Shown: in pieces, positions 35,727-46,277 of the stretch
How the letters are laid out: every line of letters starts with the position of its first letter
Numbering within the stretch: position 1 is the stretch's first letter
NCBI RefSeq assembly: GCF_009932555.1
Contig: NZ_BLJO01000001.1
Coordinates: 1,453,258-1,517,257, forward strand
From: Steroidobacter agaridevorans
GTDB taxonomy: Bacteria > Pseudomonadota > Gammaproteobacteria > Steroidobacterales > Steroidobacteraceae
DNA: 64,000 nt
Direction of reading: 5' to 3'
Notes under the pieces: generated by a model
Seen by the model: only the letters and a program-made list of their open reading frames with translations
What the model was told of the DNA's origin: nothing
The model's database searches: none
Program-made: the position numbers and the translations under genes

Positions 35727-37151
35727 TTAGCCGCGGAGCAGCGAGAGCACGTTCTGCGGAGCCGAGTTCGCCTGCGCGACCATCGCCGTACCCGCCTGCT
35801 GCAGGATCTGGGCCTTGGTCATCGCCGCCGTTTCAGACGCGAAGTCCGCGTCCTGGATTCGGCTGCGCGAAGCAGTCAAGTTCTCAGCAGTGGTCTGCAG
35901 CGAGGCAACGACCGACGAGAAGCGGTTCTGAGTCGCACCGAGCGTGGCGCGCGCGCCGCTGATCTGGCTCAGCGCGGCGTCGATCGAGGCGAGCGCGTTA
36001 CGCGCATTGTCAGAAGTCGTCACGTCGATGGCGCTGATGGCCGTGCCGGTCTGCGCGATCGTGTTCGCAGCAGTGCCCAGGCCCGTCACCGCCGTGCCGC
36101 CGAAGGTGATCGACGTAACGTCGTTCGGAGCGACGTAAGTCACGTCGAACGTCGCGGTGTGCGTGGTCAAACCACCCAGGCCGTAGCTGGCCAGGGTAGC
36201 GCCCGTGGCGCCGCCAGCGGCGAAGCCAGCGACCGCGATGTTACGACCGTCAGCAGCCGTCAGCTCGAGGCCCGCACCCGTGTCCACCGCCGTCACGCCC
36301 GTAGCAGCCGACTGCGCGTTGATCGCGGTCACCGCGTTGGCAACGTTCGAAGCGGAGCTGGCCGAGCCGGCGATCGTGATCTGGATGCCGTTGATGGTCA
36401 GAGTCGAGTTACCGCTGGCCGAAGCAGCGGCACCCACCGTACCCGTGGCAGTCGTGGCGTCGGCATGCGCCGTCAAGCCCTGGATGCCCTGCGAGTTGAT
36501 CGCGTTGACCAGCGACTTCGTATCGTTGAGCGTCGCGCCGCCCGCAACCGTCACTGCGCCAGCGCCGGTATCGACGGAGAAGGTGCCACCCGTGGTGAGC
36601 GCCTGGTTGCTCGCCTGGAAGCCGTTGAACGCACCCAGCGCGCTCGAGCGGGCATTGGCGATCGAAGAGACCGTGATCTGGTCGGTGGCGGTCGCGTTGG
36701 CGCCGACCTGGAAGGTCTGAGCCTGGAACGAACCGTCGAGCAGCTTCACGCCGTTGAAGGCAGAAGCCTGGGCGACGCGGTCGATTTCCTCGGCGAGCTG
36801 CTGCACTTCGGCGTTCAAGGCAGCGCGGTCAGAGGCGCTGTTCGACGCGTTGGCAGACTGCACGGCGAGTTCGCGCATACGCTGCAGGTTGTTGCCGATC
36901 TGGGCGAGGTCGCCTTCGGCCGTCTGGGCGAGAGAGATACCGTCGTTCGCGTTACGAGCAGCGACCGTGAGGCCGTTGATCTGCGAAGTCAGGCGGTCGG
37001 AAATGGCGAGACCGGCGGCGTCGTCTTTCGCGCTGTTGATGCGCAGACCGGAAGACAGGCGCTGCAGGGAGGTCGCCAACTGGTTGGCGGATGTCGACAG
37101 GTTACGCTGAGCGTTCAGCGACATCACGTTCGTGTTGATAACAAGTGCCAT
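35727..37151 (-). CDS. fliC: Flagellin FliC
   Basis: The only flagellin gene in the window (474 aa). Conserved D0/D1 ends: [18 protein letters not shown] and [20 protein letters not shown] at the N-terminus; [20 protein letters not shown] and [20 protein letters not shown] at the C-terminus. The middle (about 170-375) is an Ala/Gly/Thr-rich variable region with no similarity I can name. Preceded by a sigma-28 promoter at 37252-37278 and the ribosome site AGGAG. Confidence 0.97.
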   Translation of the reverse strand: MALVINTNVMSLNAQRNLSTSANQLATSLQRLSSGLRINSAKDDAAGLAISDRLTSQINGLTVAARNANDGISLAQTAEGDLAQIGNNLQRMRELAVQSANASNSASDRAALNAEVQQLAEEIDRVAQASAFNGVKLLDGSFQAQTFQVGANATATDQITVSSIANARSSALGAFNGFQASNQALTTGGTFSVDTGAGAVTVAGGATLNDTKSLVNAINSQGIQGLTAHADATTATGTVGAAASASGNSTLTINGIQITIAGSASSASNVANAVTAINAQSAATGVTAVDTGAGLELTAADGRNIAVAGFAAGGATGATLASYGLGGLTTHTATFDVTYVAPNDVTSITFGGTAVTGLGTAANTIAQTGTAISAIDVTTSDNARNALASIDAALSQISGARATLGATQNRFSSVVASLQTTAENLTASRSRIQDADFASETAAMTKAQILQQAGTAMVAQANSAPQNVLSLLRG

Positions 37152-37251
37152 GAATCTAACTCCTGGTGATTACTTCGCCGCAGGACCCCTGTCCTCCGGC
37201 TTGCTCTCAGCACTTACGGCGTGATGTGCGCCGGACTGCTGTTCGAGTCCT

Positions 37252-37278
37252 GTATCGGTGCGTCCCGGGGGAACTTGA
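37252..37278 (-). promoter_or_regulatory. Sigma-28 (FliA) promoter of fliC
   Basis: Minus strand TCAAGTTC-N11-ACCGATAC, 6 of 8 and 6 of 8 matches to TAAAGTTT-N11-GCCGATAA, with the exact 11-nt spacing. About 100 nt upstream of the flagellin ATG, implying a leader of roughly 90 nt. Confidence 0.75.
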
Positions 37279-37385
37279 GTGGGGTTTCCCCCAGCGATAC
37301 AAACTGAGGACTCGGTCACGGACAGTCGCTTTACAGTGGCGAGCAAAGGGTAAAAAGCCTACGCAAAGAGGTCTGTATTTCTCTA

Positions 37386-38594
37386 TCAACGCAGATAGTT
37401 GAAGAGCGACAGATTCGAGATCTTGCTATAGGACAGCTGCGCGGCCTGCAGGCCGACCAGCTGTTGATTCATTTTTGTGAGCGCCTGCGCATAGTCCAGG
37501 TCGCGCAGATCTGATAAGGCGCTGGCCGTATCGATATCCATCGCTTCGCGAGAGGCGTCCGCCGAGTCCAGCGCAGCCAGCCGCGTGCCCACTTGAGCGC
37601 GCACGCCGAGGAAATGATCGGTCGCTTGATCCAGCTGCTGGAGAGAGCCCGAAAGCGTGGAAGTCAGCTTGGCGTTCGCTGTGGCATTGCCCGCGGGCTG
37701 CCTGAGGAGCTCGACGACGTCGCCGATCGTCTCGAACACGCTTTCGTTACGGCTGCGGTTCACCGTGAAGGAATCGCCGGTCGCTGGCGCGCCGCTGACG
37801 GTCACGCTCACGCCATTGAATGCAATTGCGCTGCCGGCGGTGTATGTGCCGGTCTGTACGACGTTCGCCGGAGTGGCGCCGTCGGTGATTTCATAGGCGG
37901 TCGGCGACGTGAAAGTGATGGTGTAATCGTCCGGCACCCAGCTCGGCCGATCGACCACCGAGCCCACGTCGATTCTGCCGGAGCCGGTGTTGCTCATATT
38001 CACGGCCGTCGAGAACGTGCCGTTGCCTTCCGGAATATTCACGAACACTTCATAACCGTTGTGACTGTCGGCGATGCGCTGCGTGCTGGAAATCTGCAGC
38101 TGCCGCGCGCCCTGATCGCCCATGTAGTTGATCGGCGTGCCCTCGCCGCCCGTGAACGGCTGCGTGCGGGTCGAGTAGCCGGAAAACAAATATTCGCCAT
38201 TGCCGTCCTGGCGGTTGGCGATGTCCTGGATCTCGTCCAGGCGCTGCGCCAGCTCGGTCGCGATCGATTCGCGATCGGCGTCGCTCAGCGTGGCCGTGTT
38301 GCCCGCCGACACCACCAGCTCGCGCACGCGGCCCATCGCGCTGCTCATGTCGACGAACGCCTGTTCTTCCAGGCTCAAACGATTTTTCGCGAGCGTGCTG
38401 TTCTTCGAGAACTGCTCCGACTCGGACTGCGAGCGCTGCAGCTCCTGGATGTGCACGTAGGCGATCGGATCGTCGGCCGGCGTGGTGACGCGCAAGCCGA
38501 GCGCCATCTGGTTCTGCAGCTTCGCAAGCGAGGACTGCTGTTCCATCATCGCGCTGAGCGAGCCCATCGAAAAGCCAAGAGTGGACATGCGCAT
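37386..38594 (-). CDS. flgL: Flagellar hook-filament junction protein FlgL
   Basis: HAP3, a 402-residue junction protein related to flagellin. Its N-terminal coiled region (MRMSTLGFSMGSLSAMMEQQ, LAKLQNQMALGLRVTTPADD) and C-terminal repeat (DIDTASALSDLRDLDYAQAL, MNQQLVGLQAAQLSYSKI) are typical. ATG at 38594 has GAGG upstream; an in-frame TTG two codons earlier is weaker. Last gene of the flgB-L run. No T-rich intrinsic terminator was found before the fliC promoter. Confidence 0.95.
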   Translation of the reverse strand: MRMSTLGFSMGSLSAMMEQQSSLAKLQNQMALGLRVTTPADDPIAYVHIQELQRSQSESEQFSKNSTLAKNRLSLEEQAFVDMSSAMGRVRELVVSAGNTATLSDADRESIATELAQRLDEIQDIANRQDGNGEYLFSGYSTRTQPFTGGEGTPINYMGDQGARQLQISSTQRIADSHNGYEVFVNIPEGNGTFSTAVNMSNTGSGRIDVGSVVDRPSWVPDDYTITFTSPTAYEITDGATPANVVQTGTYTAGSAIAFNGVSVTVSGAPATGDSFTVNRSRNESVFETIGDVVELLRQPAGNATANAKLTSTLSGSLQQLDQATDHFLGVRAQVGTRLAALDSADASREAMDIDTASALSDLRDLDYAQALTKMNQQLVGLQAAQLSYSKISNLSLFNYLR

Positions 38595-38708
38595 ATTCAA
38601 CCTCTTCTCAAGCAGCCATCCCTGGAACGTTCGCCAGCCGTTACATCCGTGTACCGGCGTTCGCCCGGTTTGAAGACACGTTAAGTGTCTTCAAAAAGGC
38701 ATCCGGGC

Positions 38709-40601
38709 TCACCCACCAGTCGCCTGGAGCACGGACTGGAAGCAGCTGTCCGCGACTCGAATCATTTGCGAGATCGCCATGTAAGCCTGCTGATAGCGCA
38801 GCAGGTTGGCGGCTTCTTCATCGAGGTTCACGCCGGAGACCGACTGCATGGCGTCCTGCGCTTCCTCGGAGACCACTTTCTGCGCCGCCGCCGTCACCTG
38901 CGCCTGGTTGGTCTTGACGCCGATGTCGCCGACGAACTGACCGATGCCTTGCGACAGCGAGGTCTGGCCGTTGTTCATCACCGGCTCGTTCATCAGGCCG
39001 GCAAGCAGCAGCATGTTGCGGTTGTCGCCCGTGCCGTTGCTGTTGTCTCGGACAGTGAACGAGTCGCCTGCCACCGGCGTGCCATTGATCTCGACGCGCC
39101 AGCCGTTGGCGTCGATGTCGGCGCCCGGCGTGTACGTGTACACGGTCGGATCGCCGCTGATCTGATAGGTCGTCGCGCTGGTGAAAGTGATCGTCGTCGC
39201 CGTGCGCAAATTCGGGTTGGTGGGATTCAACACCTCGCCCGGGCTGATCGTGGCGTTGCCCTGGTTGCCCGCAGTCGCTTGGGCAGCGATGGGCGCCGCG
39301 GCCGCGATCTCGTTCGGATCGGTGATCAACACCTTCATCCCGCCGACCGCGCCCGTCGTCGGCATGATCTTCAAGCTGTCGCCGACGGCAGCCGCGCCGC
39401 TCACGACAATCGAGAGGCCATCGGCCACGAACGGATCGCCGGCGGTACCCGTGCCGGTCATCGGCACGACCGCGCCGGTATCTGCGCGACGCAGGCTCCA
39501 GCCTCCCGCCGTGTTCGTGAGAATGTAATCGGAATTCGTCAGCGCGCCGGCATCGGTGCGCGTGACGGTCGCCCCGGCCGTGCCGGTGTTGTTGGTATGC
39601 GAACGAACCACGACGTCGCCGACCGCGAAGAAGTCGCCGCCCATGTCGCCGTTGAGATCCATGCCGGCGTTGTGCTGTTCGTTCATCACATCGCTCAGCG
39701 CGACGCTCAGCTTGCCGATGGTATTGCGCGCCGGATCGAGCATTTCTGTACGGAAGTTGAGCAAGCCGCCCAGGCTGCCGCCGGCGATCGAGCCGGTGAT
39801 ATCGATAGTGCCGACGCTCGACTGCACTGCCAGGCGCTTGCGCGTCGGATCGTATGGATCGCTGGTCGCCACCACTTTCGCCGGATCGGCGCCGACCACC
39901 AATGGCTGGCCGTTGCCGATGAATACGTTCAACTGGTTGTCGTCGGTCTTGGTGACGTTGACATTCACGTGCGTCGACAGCTCGTCGATCAGCTTGTCGC
40001 GCTGGTCGAGCAGATCGTTCGGCGCCTGGCCGGATTGCGCATAACCGCTGGCGATTTGTTTGTTCAGATCGGCGATGCCGCGCGCCAGCGAGGTAATGGT
40101 ATCGGCCTCGGCGCTGATCGAAGCGTTCACCTGGGTGTCGAGGCTCTTCAGGCTGGAATCGTAGCTCTTCAAGCGATCGACCAGCGTCTGCGCCTCGGCC
40201 AGCATGGTCTGGCGGGCCGCGGTCGAATTCGGCGAATCCGAAACGGCCTGCAACGAGTTGACGAACTTCTGCATCGCTGCGCTCAGACCCGTGGTCGAGT
40301 CGCCGAACAGATTGCTGATGCGTGCCGCCTGAGTCGCGTACGTGTTCGACTGGTAGTAAGCACTCGACGCGCTGCGCGCCTGACTGGACAGGAAGTTGTC
40401 GTAAGCGCGATTGACGGTGGACACGTCCGCGCCGCTGCCTACCCAGTTGCCGCCGAGGAACTGCGGCGTGCGAGTCTGGAAGTCCGGCAACTGCCGGCTG
40501 TAGCCCGGCGTATTGGCGTTGGTGATGTTATGGCTGGTCACATCCAGCGCGCGCTGAAACGCGAGCAAGCCGGAAATGCTGGTGTTCAAAAGGTCTGCCA
40601 T
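38709..40601 (-). CDS. flgK: Flagellar hook-associated protein FlgK
   Basis: HAP1 (630 aa). N-terminal rod/hook motif (LLNTSISGLLAFQRALDVTS, HNITNANTPGYSRQ), a helical D1 region (TTGLSAAMQKFVNSLQAVSD), a long variable insert and the C-terminal motif (VSGVNLDEEAANLLRYQQAY, MAISQMIRVADSCFQSVL). Lies between flgJ and flgL as in most gammaproteobacteria. Confidence 0.97.
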   Translation of the reverse strand: MADLLNTSISGLLAFQRALDVTSHNITNANTPGYSRQLPDFQTRTPQFLGGNWVGSGADVSTVNRAYDNFLSSQARSASSAYYQSNTYATQAARISNLFGDSTTGLSAAMQKFVNSLQAVSDSPNSTAARQTMLAEAQTLVDRLKSYDSSLKSLDTQVNASISAEADTITSLARGIADLNKQIASGYAQSGQAPNDLLDQRDKLIDELSTHVNVNVTKTDDNQLNVFIGNGQPLVVGADPAKVVATSDPYDPTRKRLAVQSSVGTIDITGSIAGGSLGGLLNFRTEMLDPARNTIGKLSVALSDVMNEQHNAGMDLNGDMGGDFFAVGDVVVRSHTNNTGTAGATVTRTDAGALTNSDYILTNTAGGWSLRRADTGAVVPMTGTGTAGDPFVADGLSIVVSGAAAVGDSLKIMPTTGAVGGMKVLITDPNEIAAAAPIAAQATAGNQGNATISPGEVLNPTNPNLRTATTITFTSATTYQISGDPTVYTYTPGADIDANGWRVEINGTPVAGDSFTVRDNSNGTGDNRNMLLLAGLMNEPVMNNGQTSLSQGIGQFVGDIGVKTNQAQVTAAAQKVVSEEAQDAMQSVSGVNLDEEAANLLRYQQAYMAISQMIRVADSCFQSVLQATGG

Positions 40602-40639
40602 GACTTCACCGGAAAAGCGGTTGCGAGTAGCTCATCAGC

Positions 40640-41578
40640 TCAGAACCGACGCAGTCCGCCGCTGCCGTTGTTTGTCGGCGCCGCTGCAGCGAACTTTAGG
40701 GACTTGTCTGATGAGGATTGAGTCAATGCGCGGACTTCGTCGGCTACCGCGACGATCTTCTGCGCGTAATTCGGATCGGTGGCATAGCCACCTTCCTGCA
40801 ACGCCGAGGCGAAGGTGGCCACATCACCACCCGCGCCTCGGGCGTTTTCATACCGAGGGTTGTTGCCGATCAGCCGGGCATAGTCGTTGAAGCTGTCGGC
40901 CGGCGAGTCGTAAGCGCGGAAACGCTCGACCTTGCGCACGGCGACGCCCTGTTCGAATTCCAGCGTCGGCACAGTCGCGGTCGCGCCTTCCCAGCCCGAG
41001 CCCGCTTTGATACCAAACAAGTTGAAGCTCGAGCCGCTCGAGTGGTTGGGAACTGCACGGCCCCAGCCCGTTTCGAGCGCGGCCTGAGCGACGAGCGCAC
41101 TCGGGTCCACGCCGAGTGCCTGGCCGGCGCGTTGCGCGTGCGGCCACATCATCTTCACGAAGTCTTCTTTCGACTTTGCCAGCGGCTGATGGTCGCCGGC
41201 GGCAGAAACATTCTGTGTGGTCGCGGGGAACTCGGCCTGTGCGGCGGCCGCAGCATCCGCGCCCTTGACCATGCCCGACTGCGCCAGCTGGCGCACGAGC
41301 ACGTCCGCCAGGCCCAGACCCTTGCCCTTCGACAACTCCAGCGAGATCTGGTCGTCGAACATGTCCTGGTAGAAATCGCCCTGCGAGCTGTCGAACATCG
41401 AGCCTTCGCCAAAGCTGCGATTGGCGTCGCGCATGCTCTTCAGCATCATCTGCGTGAACAGGCTTTCGAACTGTTTCGCGGCTTCTTTCAGCGTCGCCAC
41501 GTCCTGCTTGGAGGTCGCGTCATTGCGCAATGACGCCAGGGCGGCGAAGTCGAACGAGGCATTGATGGGCGCGGTCAT
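40640..41578 (-). CDS. flgJ: Flagellar rod-capping protein / peptidoglycan hydrolase FlgJ
   Basis: Dual-function protein (312 aa) that caps the growing rod and cuts peptidoglycan. The rod-capping N-terminus is about 20-105 (LKEAAKQFESLFTQMMLKSM, DDQISLELSKGKGLGLADVL). The C-terminal glucosaminidase domain is about 150-295 (GVDPSALVAQAALETGWGRA with the catalytic Glu, FNLFGIKAG, FRAYDSPADSFNDYARLI). Both domains are intact, as in gammaproteobacterial FlgJ. Confidence 0.97.
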   Translation of the reverse strand: MTAPINASFDFAALASLRNDATSKQDVATLKEAAKQFESLFTQMMLKSMRDANRSFGEGSMFDSSQGDFYQDMFDDQISLELSKGKGLGLADVLVRQLAQSGMVKGADAAAAAQAEFPATTQNVSAAGDHQPLAKSKEDFVKMMWPHAQRAGQALGVDPSALVAQAALETGWGRAVPNHSSGSSFNLFGIKAGSGWEGATATVPTLEFEQGVAVRKVERFRAYDSPADSFNDYARLIGNNPRYENARGAGGDVATFASALQEGGYATDPNYAQKIVAVADEVRALTQSSSDKSLKFAAAAPTNNGSGGLRRF

Positions 41579-41590
41579 GGTGGGCGCCCT

Positions 41591-42697
41591 TTAGATGACG
41601 ATCAGCTCGGCGCGCAGCGCGCCCGCTTCTTTCAGCGCTTCGAGAATGGCGACGAGGTCGCCCGGCGCAGCGCCGACCTGATTCACGGCGCGCACGATCT
41701 CATCGAGATTGACGCCCGCATTGAACACAAACATGCGTGCCGCGCCTTGATCGACCTTGATATCGGAACGCGGCGTCACGACGGTCTGGCCATCGGAAAA
41801 CGCGTTCGGCTGGCTCACATCGTTGCGCTCAGTGATCGTCACCGACAGCGAGCCGTGAGCAACAGCGGCCGGCGTCACGCGCACGGCCGAGCCGATCACG
41901 ACTGTGCCGGTGCGGGAATTCACAATCACGCGCGCCGGCGCTTCACCCGGCTGAATCTCGATGGCTTCGAGCGTCGAGAGATAGGAGATGCGCTGGCTGG
42001 CATCCGTCGGCGCCTGCACGCGGACCGAAACAGCATCGACAGCGCGAGCCGTGTCGGGACCGAGCATCTTGTTGATGCCGTCCGTCAAACGGGCCGCCGT
42101 CGTGAAATCCGGGGTATTGAGATTCAACGTTACATACGGCTCGCTCGCAAAGTTGCTCGGCACAGAGCGCTCGACCGATGCGCCGTTCGGTACGCGGCCC
42201 GAGCTCGGCACGTTGAGAGAAACACGCGAGCCGTCCTTGCCCTGCACGCCGAAGCCGCTGACCACCAGGCTGCCCTGACCGATCGCGTACACCTCGCCGT
42301 CGATACCGCGCAGAGGAGTCATCAGCAAGCTGCCGCCGCGCAGACTGGTCGCATTGCCGATCGAGTCCACCGTGATGTCGATCGTCTGGCCGGGCTTCGA
42401 GAACGCCGGCAGATCGGCACGCACCGTCACGGCGGCAACATTCTTCAGCTGCGGATTCACGTTCGCCGGAATCGTCACGCCGAACTTCGCCAGCATGTTA
42501 CGGATGCTTTGAATGGTGAACGGCGCCTGCGACGTCTGATCGCCTGTGCCGTCGAGGCCGACGACCAAGCCGTAGCCCACCAGCTGGTTGCCGCGGACGC
42601 CGGCCACCGACGCCAGATCTTTGACGCGCTCGGCGTGAGCCGGCACGACAAACATCGCGGCAATCGTCAGCGAGGTGAGCAGCTTTGTGAGATTCAT
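41591..42697 (-). CDS. flgI: Flagellar P-ring protein FlgI
   Basis: Periplasmic P-ring subunit. ATG at 42697 opens a signal peptide ending in VVPAHA, giving 368 residues, the usual length. Signatures include [57 protein letters not shown] and [14 protein letters not shown]. The longer upstream frame is Arg-rich and non-protein-like. Thirty-one nt after flgH. Confidence 0.97.
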   Translation of the reverse strand: MNLTKLLTSLTIAAMFVVPAHAERVKDLASVAGVRGNQLVGYGLVVGLDGTGDQTSQAPFTIQSIRNMLAKFGVTIPANVNPQLKNVAAVTVRADLPAFSKPGQTIDITVDSIGNATSLRGGSLLMTPLRGIDGEVYAIGQGSLVVSGFGVQGKDGSRVSLNVPSSGRVPNGASVERSVPSNFASEPYVTLNLNTPDFTTAARLTDGINKMLGPDTARAVDAVSVRVQAPTDASQRISYLSTLEAIEIQPGEAPARVIVNSRTGTVVIGSAVRVTPAAVAHGSLSVTITERNDVSQPNAFSDGQTVVTPRSDIKVDQGAARMFVFNAGVNLDEIVRAVNQVGAAPGDLVAILEALKEAGALRAELIVI

Positions 42698-42728
42698 CAC
42701 TCTTTCGACCCGGATTCGGCGCCGCCAA

Positions 42729-43409
42729 TCAGAACGGCAACCAAGGTATATTGAAGAATCGTGCCAACAGGCCCGGCGTGTTGGCGTCGTTGAGCGCGCC
42801 CTTGCCGCCATAGGCGATCTGCGCGTCGGCAACCTTCAAAGATGAGATGGAGTTATCAGGATCGATGTCGATGGGGCGCACGATGCCCTGAATGCGCACG
42901 TACTCGCGGCCCTGATTGATTGTGATCCATTTCTGGCCCCTGACCAGAAGATTGCCGTTCGGCAGCCGCTGCGCCACCGTGACTGTGATGTCGCCCACAA
43001 GTCGGTTGCTCTGATTGCTGTTGCCGGAGCCGTCGAACTCGGCGCTGTTGTCCACCGACATGTTGAGAATCTCGGTGCCGTTGGCGGTTACCGGGCGGCC
43101 GGCAATGGTCGGCCCCGGCATGTCGACGGTGGTCGACTTGCTGGTCGTGGTGCTGGAGCTCTTCGAGGCATTGGTGTTCTCGTTGAGCTTGATCGTCAGC
43201 GTGTCGCCGACACGGCGCGCCACCGAGTTCTCGAACAGCGCGATGTCGTGGCCGACCTGATAGATGGCGCCATTGCCCTGCTCCGGCGTCGGCGCCGGCT
43301 CGGGCCAGGTCGCGGAGTAATCCGGCTCTTTGGGCGGCGTCACGCAGCCGCTGAGCGCGAACGCAGCCGCGGCCATCACGAACAAGTTGCGCACGGTGAG
43401 ATTGATCAT
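42729..43409 (-). CDS. flgH: Flagellar L-ring lipoprotein FlgH
   Basis: Outer-membrane L-ring subunit (226 aa). Lipobox ALSGC (Cys22), then the FlgH domain: [20 protein letters not shown]-like segment, [40 protein letters not shown] and [19 protein letters not shown]. Twelve nt from flgG. Confidence 0.97.
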   Translation of the reverse strand: MINLTVRNLFVMAAAAFALSGCVTPPKEPDYSATWPEPAPTPEQGNGAIYQVGHDIALFENSVARRVGDTLTIKLNENTNASKSSSTTTSKSTTVDMPGPTIAGRPVTANGTEILNMSVDNSAEFDGSGNSNQSNRLVGDITVTVAQRLPNGNLLVRGQKWITINQGREYVRIQGIVRPIDIDPDNSISSLKVADAQIAYGGKGALNDANTPGLLARFFNIPWLPF

Positions 43410-43421
43410 TGCTCAGTTACT

Positions 43422-44207
43422 TCAAAGCTGATTGGTCAGATACGACAGCATCTGATCGGTCGTCGAAATCGCCTTGGAGTTCATTTCATAGGCGCGCTGG
43501 GTTTCGATCATGTTCACCAGCTCTTCCACGACGTTGACGTTGGACGCTTCCAGCGAGCCCTGCTCGATGTAACCCAGGCCGTTCAAGCCCGGCGTGCCGA
43601 CCTGCGGCGCACCGCTCGCGGCGGACTCGACCAGAATGTTTTCACCCTTGGGCTGCAGGCCGGCGGGATTGATGAAGTCCACCAGCTGCAGCGTGCCGAT
43701 CTGGGTCGGTTGCGCTTCGCCGTCCATCTTGGCCGTGACCACGCCATCCTTGCCGATGGTGATGGTTTGCACGCCGTCCGGAATCGTGATGCCCGGCTGC
43801 ACGCGATAGCCGCTTTTAGTCACCAGCTCGCCCTGCGGGCTGACTTCGAAGTCGCCGTCACGCGTGTAGCCCATCGTGCCGTCCGGCAGCAGTACCTGGA
43901 AAAAGCCACGACCGTTCACCGCAACGTCGAAGCTGTTGCCGGTGGTCTGCATGTTTCCTTGCGTGTACTGCTTCTCCGTCGCCACGACGCGAACGCCCGT
44001 GCCCAGCGACAAGCCGGTCGGAGCAACCGTGTCCTGCGAGGTCGAGCCGCCGACCTGACGCACGTTCTGATACAGCAGGTCCTCGAACACGGCGCGGCCC
44101 TTCTTGAAGCCGGTCGTGTTGACGTTGGCGAGGTTGTGAGAAGTCACGGACATGCGCGTCTGCTGCGCATCGAGTCCGGTTTTGGCGGCCCACAAGGCTG
44201 GATTCAT
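43422..44207 (-). CDS. flgG: Flagellar distal rod protein FlgG
   Basis: Distal rod subunit (261 aa). N-terminal rod motif ([40 protein letters not shown]) and C-terminal motif ([40 protein letters not shown]). Normal length; between flgF and flgH. Confidence 0.97.
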   Translation of the reverse strand: MNPALWAAKTGLDAQQTRMSVTSHNLANVNTTGFKKGRAVFEDLLYQNVRQVGGSTSQDTVAPTGLSLGTGVRVVATEKQYTQGNMQTTGNSFDVAVNGRGFFQVLLPDGTMGYTRDGDFEVSPQGELVTKSGYRVQPGITIPDGVQTITIGKDGVVTAKMDGEAQPTQIGTLQLVDFINPAGLQPKGENILVESAASGAPQVGTPGLNGLGYIEQGSLEASNVNVVEELVNMIETQRAYEMNSKAISTTDQMLSYLTNQL

Positions 44208-44243
44208 GATGAGTACCTGAAGCTACAAATAACTGAAACTGGA

Positions 44244-44987
44244 TCAGACGCCGCCACGGAGCAGCTGCGCGGCGGTCGCCGCGTTCTCTTCGGCCGTGCG
44301 CATCGCTTTCACTTGCAGATCGAAGCGACGCGCCAGCTCGATCATGTTGACCATGGCGTCCGCGGTGTTGACGTTGCTGGCTTCGAGCGAGCCGGTGACG
44401 AGTTTCACGTTCGCGTCCGCCGGCAAGTCGGCGCCGGTGGCGCTGCGAAACAAACCGTCCTCGCCGCGAACCATGTCCGCGTCGGGCGGATTCACCAGCT
44501 TGATGCGGCCGATCATCGCGGTGGTTTCCGCGCCCTGGCCCAACGGAATGACGGAGATCGTGCCGTCGGAGCCGATGGTCGCCGACGTGTTCGGCGGCAC
44601 ACTGATCGGACCGCCCTCGCCCATCACTTGCAAGCCCGCACCGGTCATCAACATGCCGGTCGGATCGACGCGCAAATCGCCGGCGCGCGTGTAAGCCTCG
44701 CGCCCATCCTTGCCGAGCACCGCAATCCAGCCCGCACCGTTGACGCCCACATCCAGGTCGCGACCGGTCGCGGTCAACGCGCCTTGCGTCGGATCCCAAC
44801 CCGTCGTCGAGTTGGTCGCGTACGCGCGCGAGGCATATCCCGATCCCGCCACGTTGCGCGTTTGAAATGCGCTCATGTCGGCGCGAAAACCGGTCGTGCT
44901 CGCGTTGGCGAGGTTGTGGTTGTTCGCGGTCTGGGCGCGCAAGGTCTCCTTGGCGCCCGACATCGAGATGTAGAGAAAGCGGTCCAT
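44244..44987 (-). CDS. flgF: Flagellar proximal rod protein FlgF
   Basis: Proximal rod subunit (247 aa). N-terminal MDRFLYISMSGAKETLRAQT and NNHNLANASTTGFRADMSAF; C-terminal [20 protein letters not shown] and LARRFDLQVKAMRTAEENAA, the FlgF-type ending. Starts 43 nt after flgE. Confidence 0.96.
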   Translation of the reverse strand: MDRFLYISMSGAKETLRAQTANNHNLANASTTGFRADMSAFQTRNVAGSGYASRAYATNSTTGWDPTQGALTATGRDLDVGVNGAGWIAVLGKDGREAYTRAGDLRVDPTGMLMTGAGLQVMGEGGPISVPPNTSATIGSDGTISVIPLGQGAETTAMIGRIKLVNPPDADMVRGEDGLFRSATGADLPADANVKLVTGSLEASNVNTADAMVNMIELARRFDLQVKAMRTAEENAATAAQLLRGGV

Positions 44988-45030
44988 TAGTTACTCGATC
45001 TCATCTCTGACAATTTCAGAGGGTCGTGAG

Positions 45031-46254
45031 TTAGCGAATATTGATGATCGTCTGGGTGATCTGGTCCGCGGTCGAGATCATCTGCGAGTTCGCCTGGAAG
45101 TTGCGCTGCGCGGTGATCATGTTGACCAGCTGCGCCGTGATGTCGACGTTCGACGCTTCCAGCGCGCCCGACTGGATCAGACCGAAGCCGGAGTTGCCGG
45201 CCTGGCCGTTCAACGGCTGGCCCGAAGCAAACGTCTGCGCCCAGGTGGTGTCGCCGAGCTGCTGCAGGCCCTGCGGATTCTGGAAGTTCGCGATCGCGAC
45301 CTGGCCGAGCTGCGTCGACTGACCGTTGGTGAAGCGAGCCTGCACCACGCCGGTGGAGTCGATGTCGATGCCGATCAGGCGGCCAGTGGTGTAACCGTCC
45401 TGCGTGATCGAAGTCATGGTGAACGTGTCGCCATACTGCGTTGTACGGCTCAGATCCATGGTCACGTTCATATCCGCTGCGCCCGTCGACAGGCCCGCGG
45501 CTGCATTGTAGGTCGGCAACACGAACTGACCGTTGGCCGGCGTCGTCAGATTGCCGTTCTGGTCATAGACGAGATGCTGCGTGCCGGACGGGTTGCCGTC
45601 GATGGTCACGTGCATGTCCCACTCGTTGGTCGCCGTCTTCACGTAGTACATGCTGGCGGTGTGGGCTGCGCCGAGCGAGTCGTACAGAGTCATCGAACGC
45701 GCGGTGTTGTAGCTGGTCTCGTCAGCCGCATCGAACGGCGTCGTGGTCGGCACCGTGGCGGCGGACGGCAGATTGAACACCGTCTCGACTTCCGTCGTCG
45801 CGGCCGGTGAGCTCTCGCTGGTCACCAGACGCAGATCGGTCATGGTGCTGGTGTTGAATGTGCCGTTGGCTCCCGACGGATACACCTGCAGACGCTGGCC
45901 CTGGCTGTTCACGACGTAGCCGTCGTTGTTCGGACGGAACGCGCCGGCGCGGCTGTAAACAGTGGAGCCGCCGTCGCTCAGAATGAAGAAGCCCTGGCCG
46001 CTGAGCGCCAGGTCCATGCTGTTGTTGGTGGTGTTGATGTTGCCCTGGGTGAACTGCTGCGACACCGAGGCCACCTTCACACCGTTGCCGGTCGCGTTAC
46101 GGTTCACGCCGTACGGAGACACCGCGAACATGTCGGCGAACTCGGCACGCGACTGCTTGAAGCCGGTCGTCGAGGAGTTGGCGATGTTGTTGGCGGTGAC
46201 GTTCAAGTCCTGTTGAGCCGCATTGAGACCGCTGAGCGCGATACCGAAAGACAT
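45031..46254 (-). CDS. flgE: Flagellar hook protein FlgE
   Basis: Hook subunit (407 aa). N-terminal MSFGIALSGLNAAQQDLNVT and ANNIANSSTTGFKQSRAEFA; central hook domain; C-terminal LIQSGALEASNVDITAQLVN and MITAQRNFQANSQMISTADQ. Slightly longer than the enterobacterial hook protein. Downstream of flgD by 23 nt. Confidence 0.97.
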   Translation of the reverse strand: MSFGIALSGLNAAQQDLNVTANNIANSSTTGFKQSRAEFADMFAVSPYGVNRNATGNGVKVASVSQQFTQGNINTTNNSMDLALSGQGFFILSDGGSTVYSRAGAFRPNNDGYVVNSQGQRLQVYPSGANGTFNTSTMTDLRLVTSESSPAATTEVETVFNLPSAATVPTTTPFDAADETSYNTARSMTLYDSLGAAHTASMYYVKTATNEWDMHVTIDGNPSGTQHLVYDQNGNLTTPANGQFVLPTYNAAAGLSTGAADMNVTMDLSRTTQYGDTFTMTSITQDGYTTGRLIGIDIDSTGVVQARFTNGQSTQLGQVAIANFQNPQGLQQLGDTTWAQTFASGQPLNGQAGNSGFGLIQSGALEASNVDITAQLVNMITAQRNFQANSQMISTADQITQTIINIR

Positions 46255-46277
46255 GTGGGTGACTCCTGAAGAATTCG

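Noticed and set aside
37240-37262. tRNA T-loop-like GTTCGAGTCC upstream of fliC
   Set aside because: No acceptor, D or anticodon arms around it; it lies next to the sigma-28 promoter.
37309-37333. Alternative sigma-28 promoter for fliC (TAAAGCGA ... ACCGAGTC)
   Set aside because: Poorer match and wrong spacing compared with 37252-37278.
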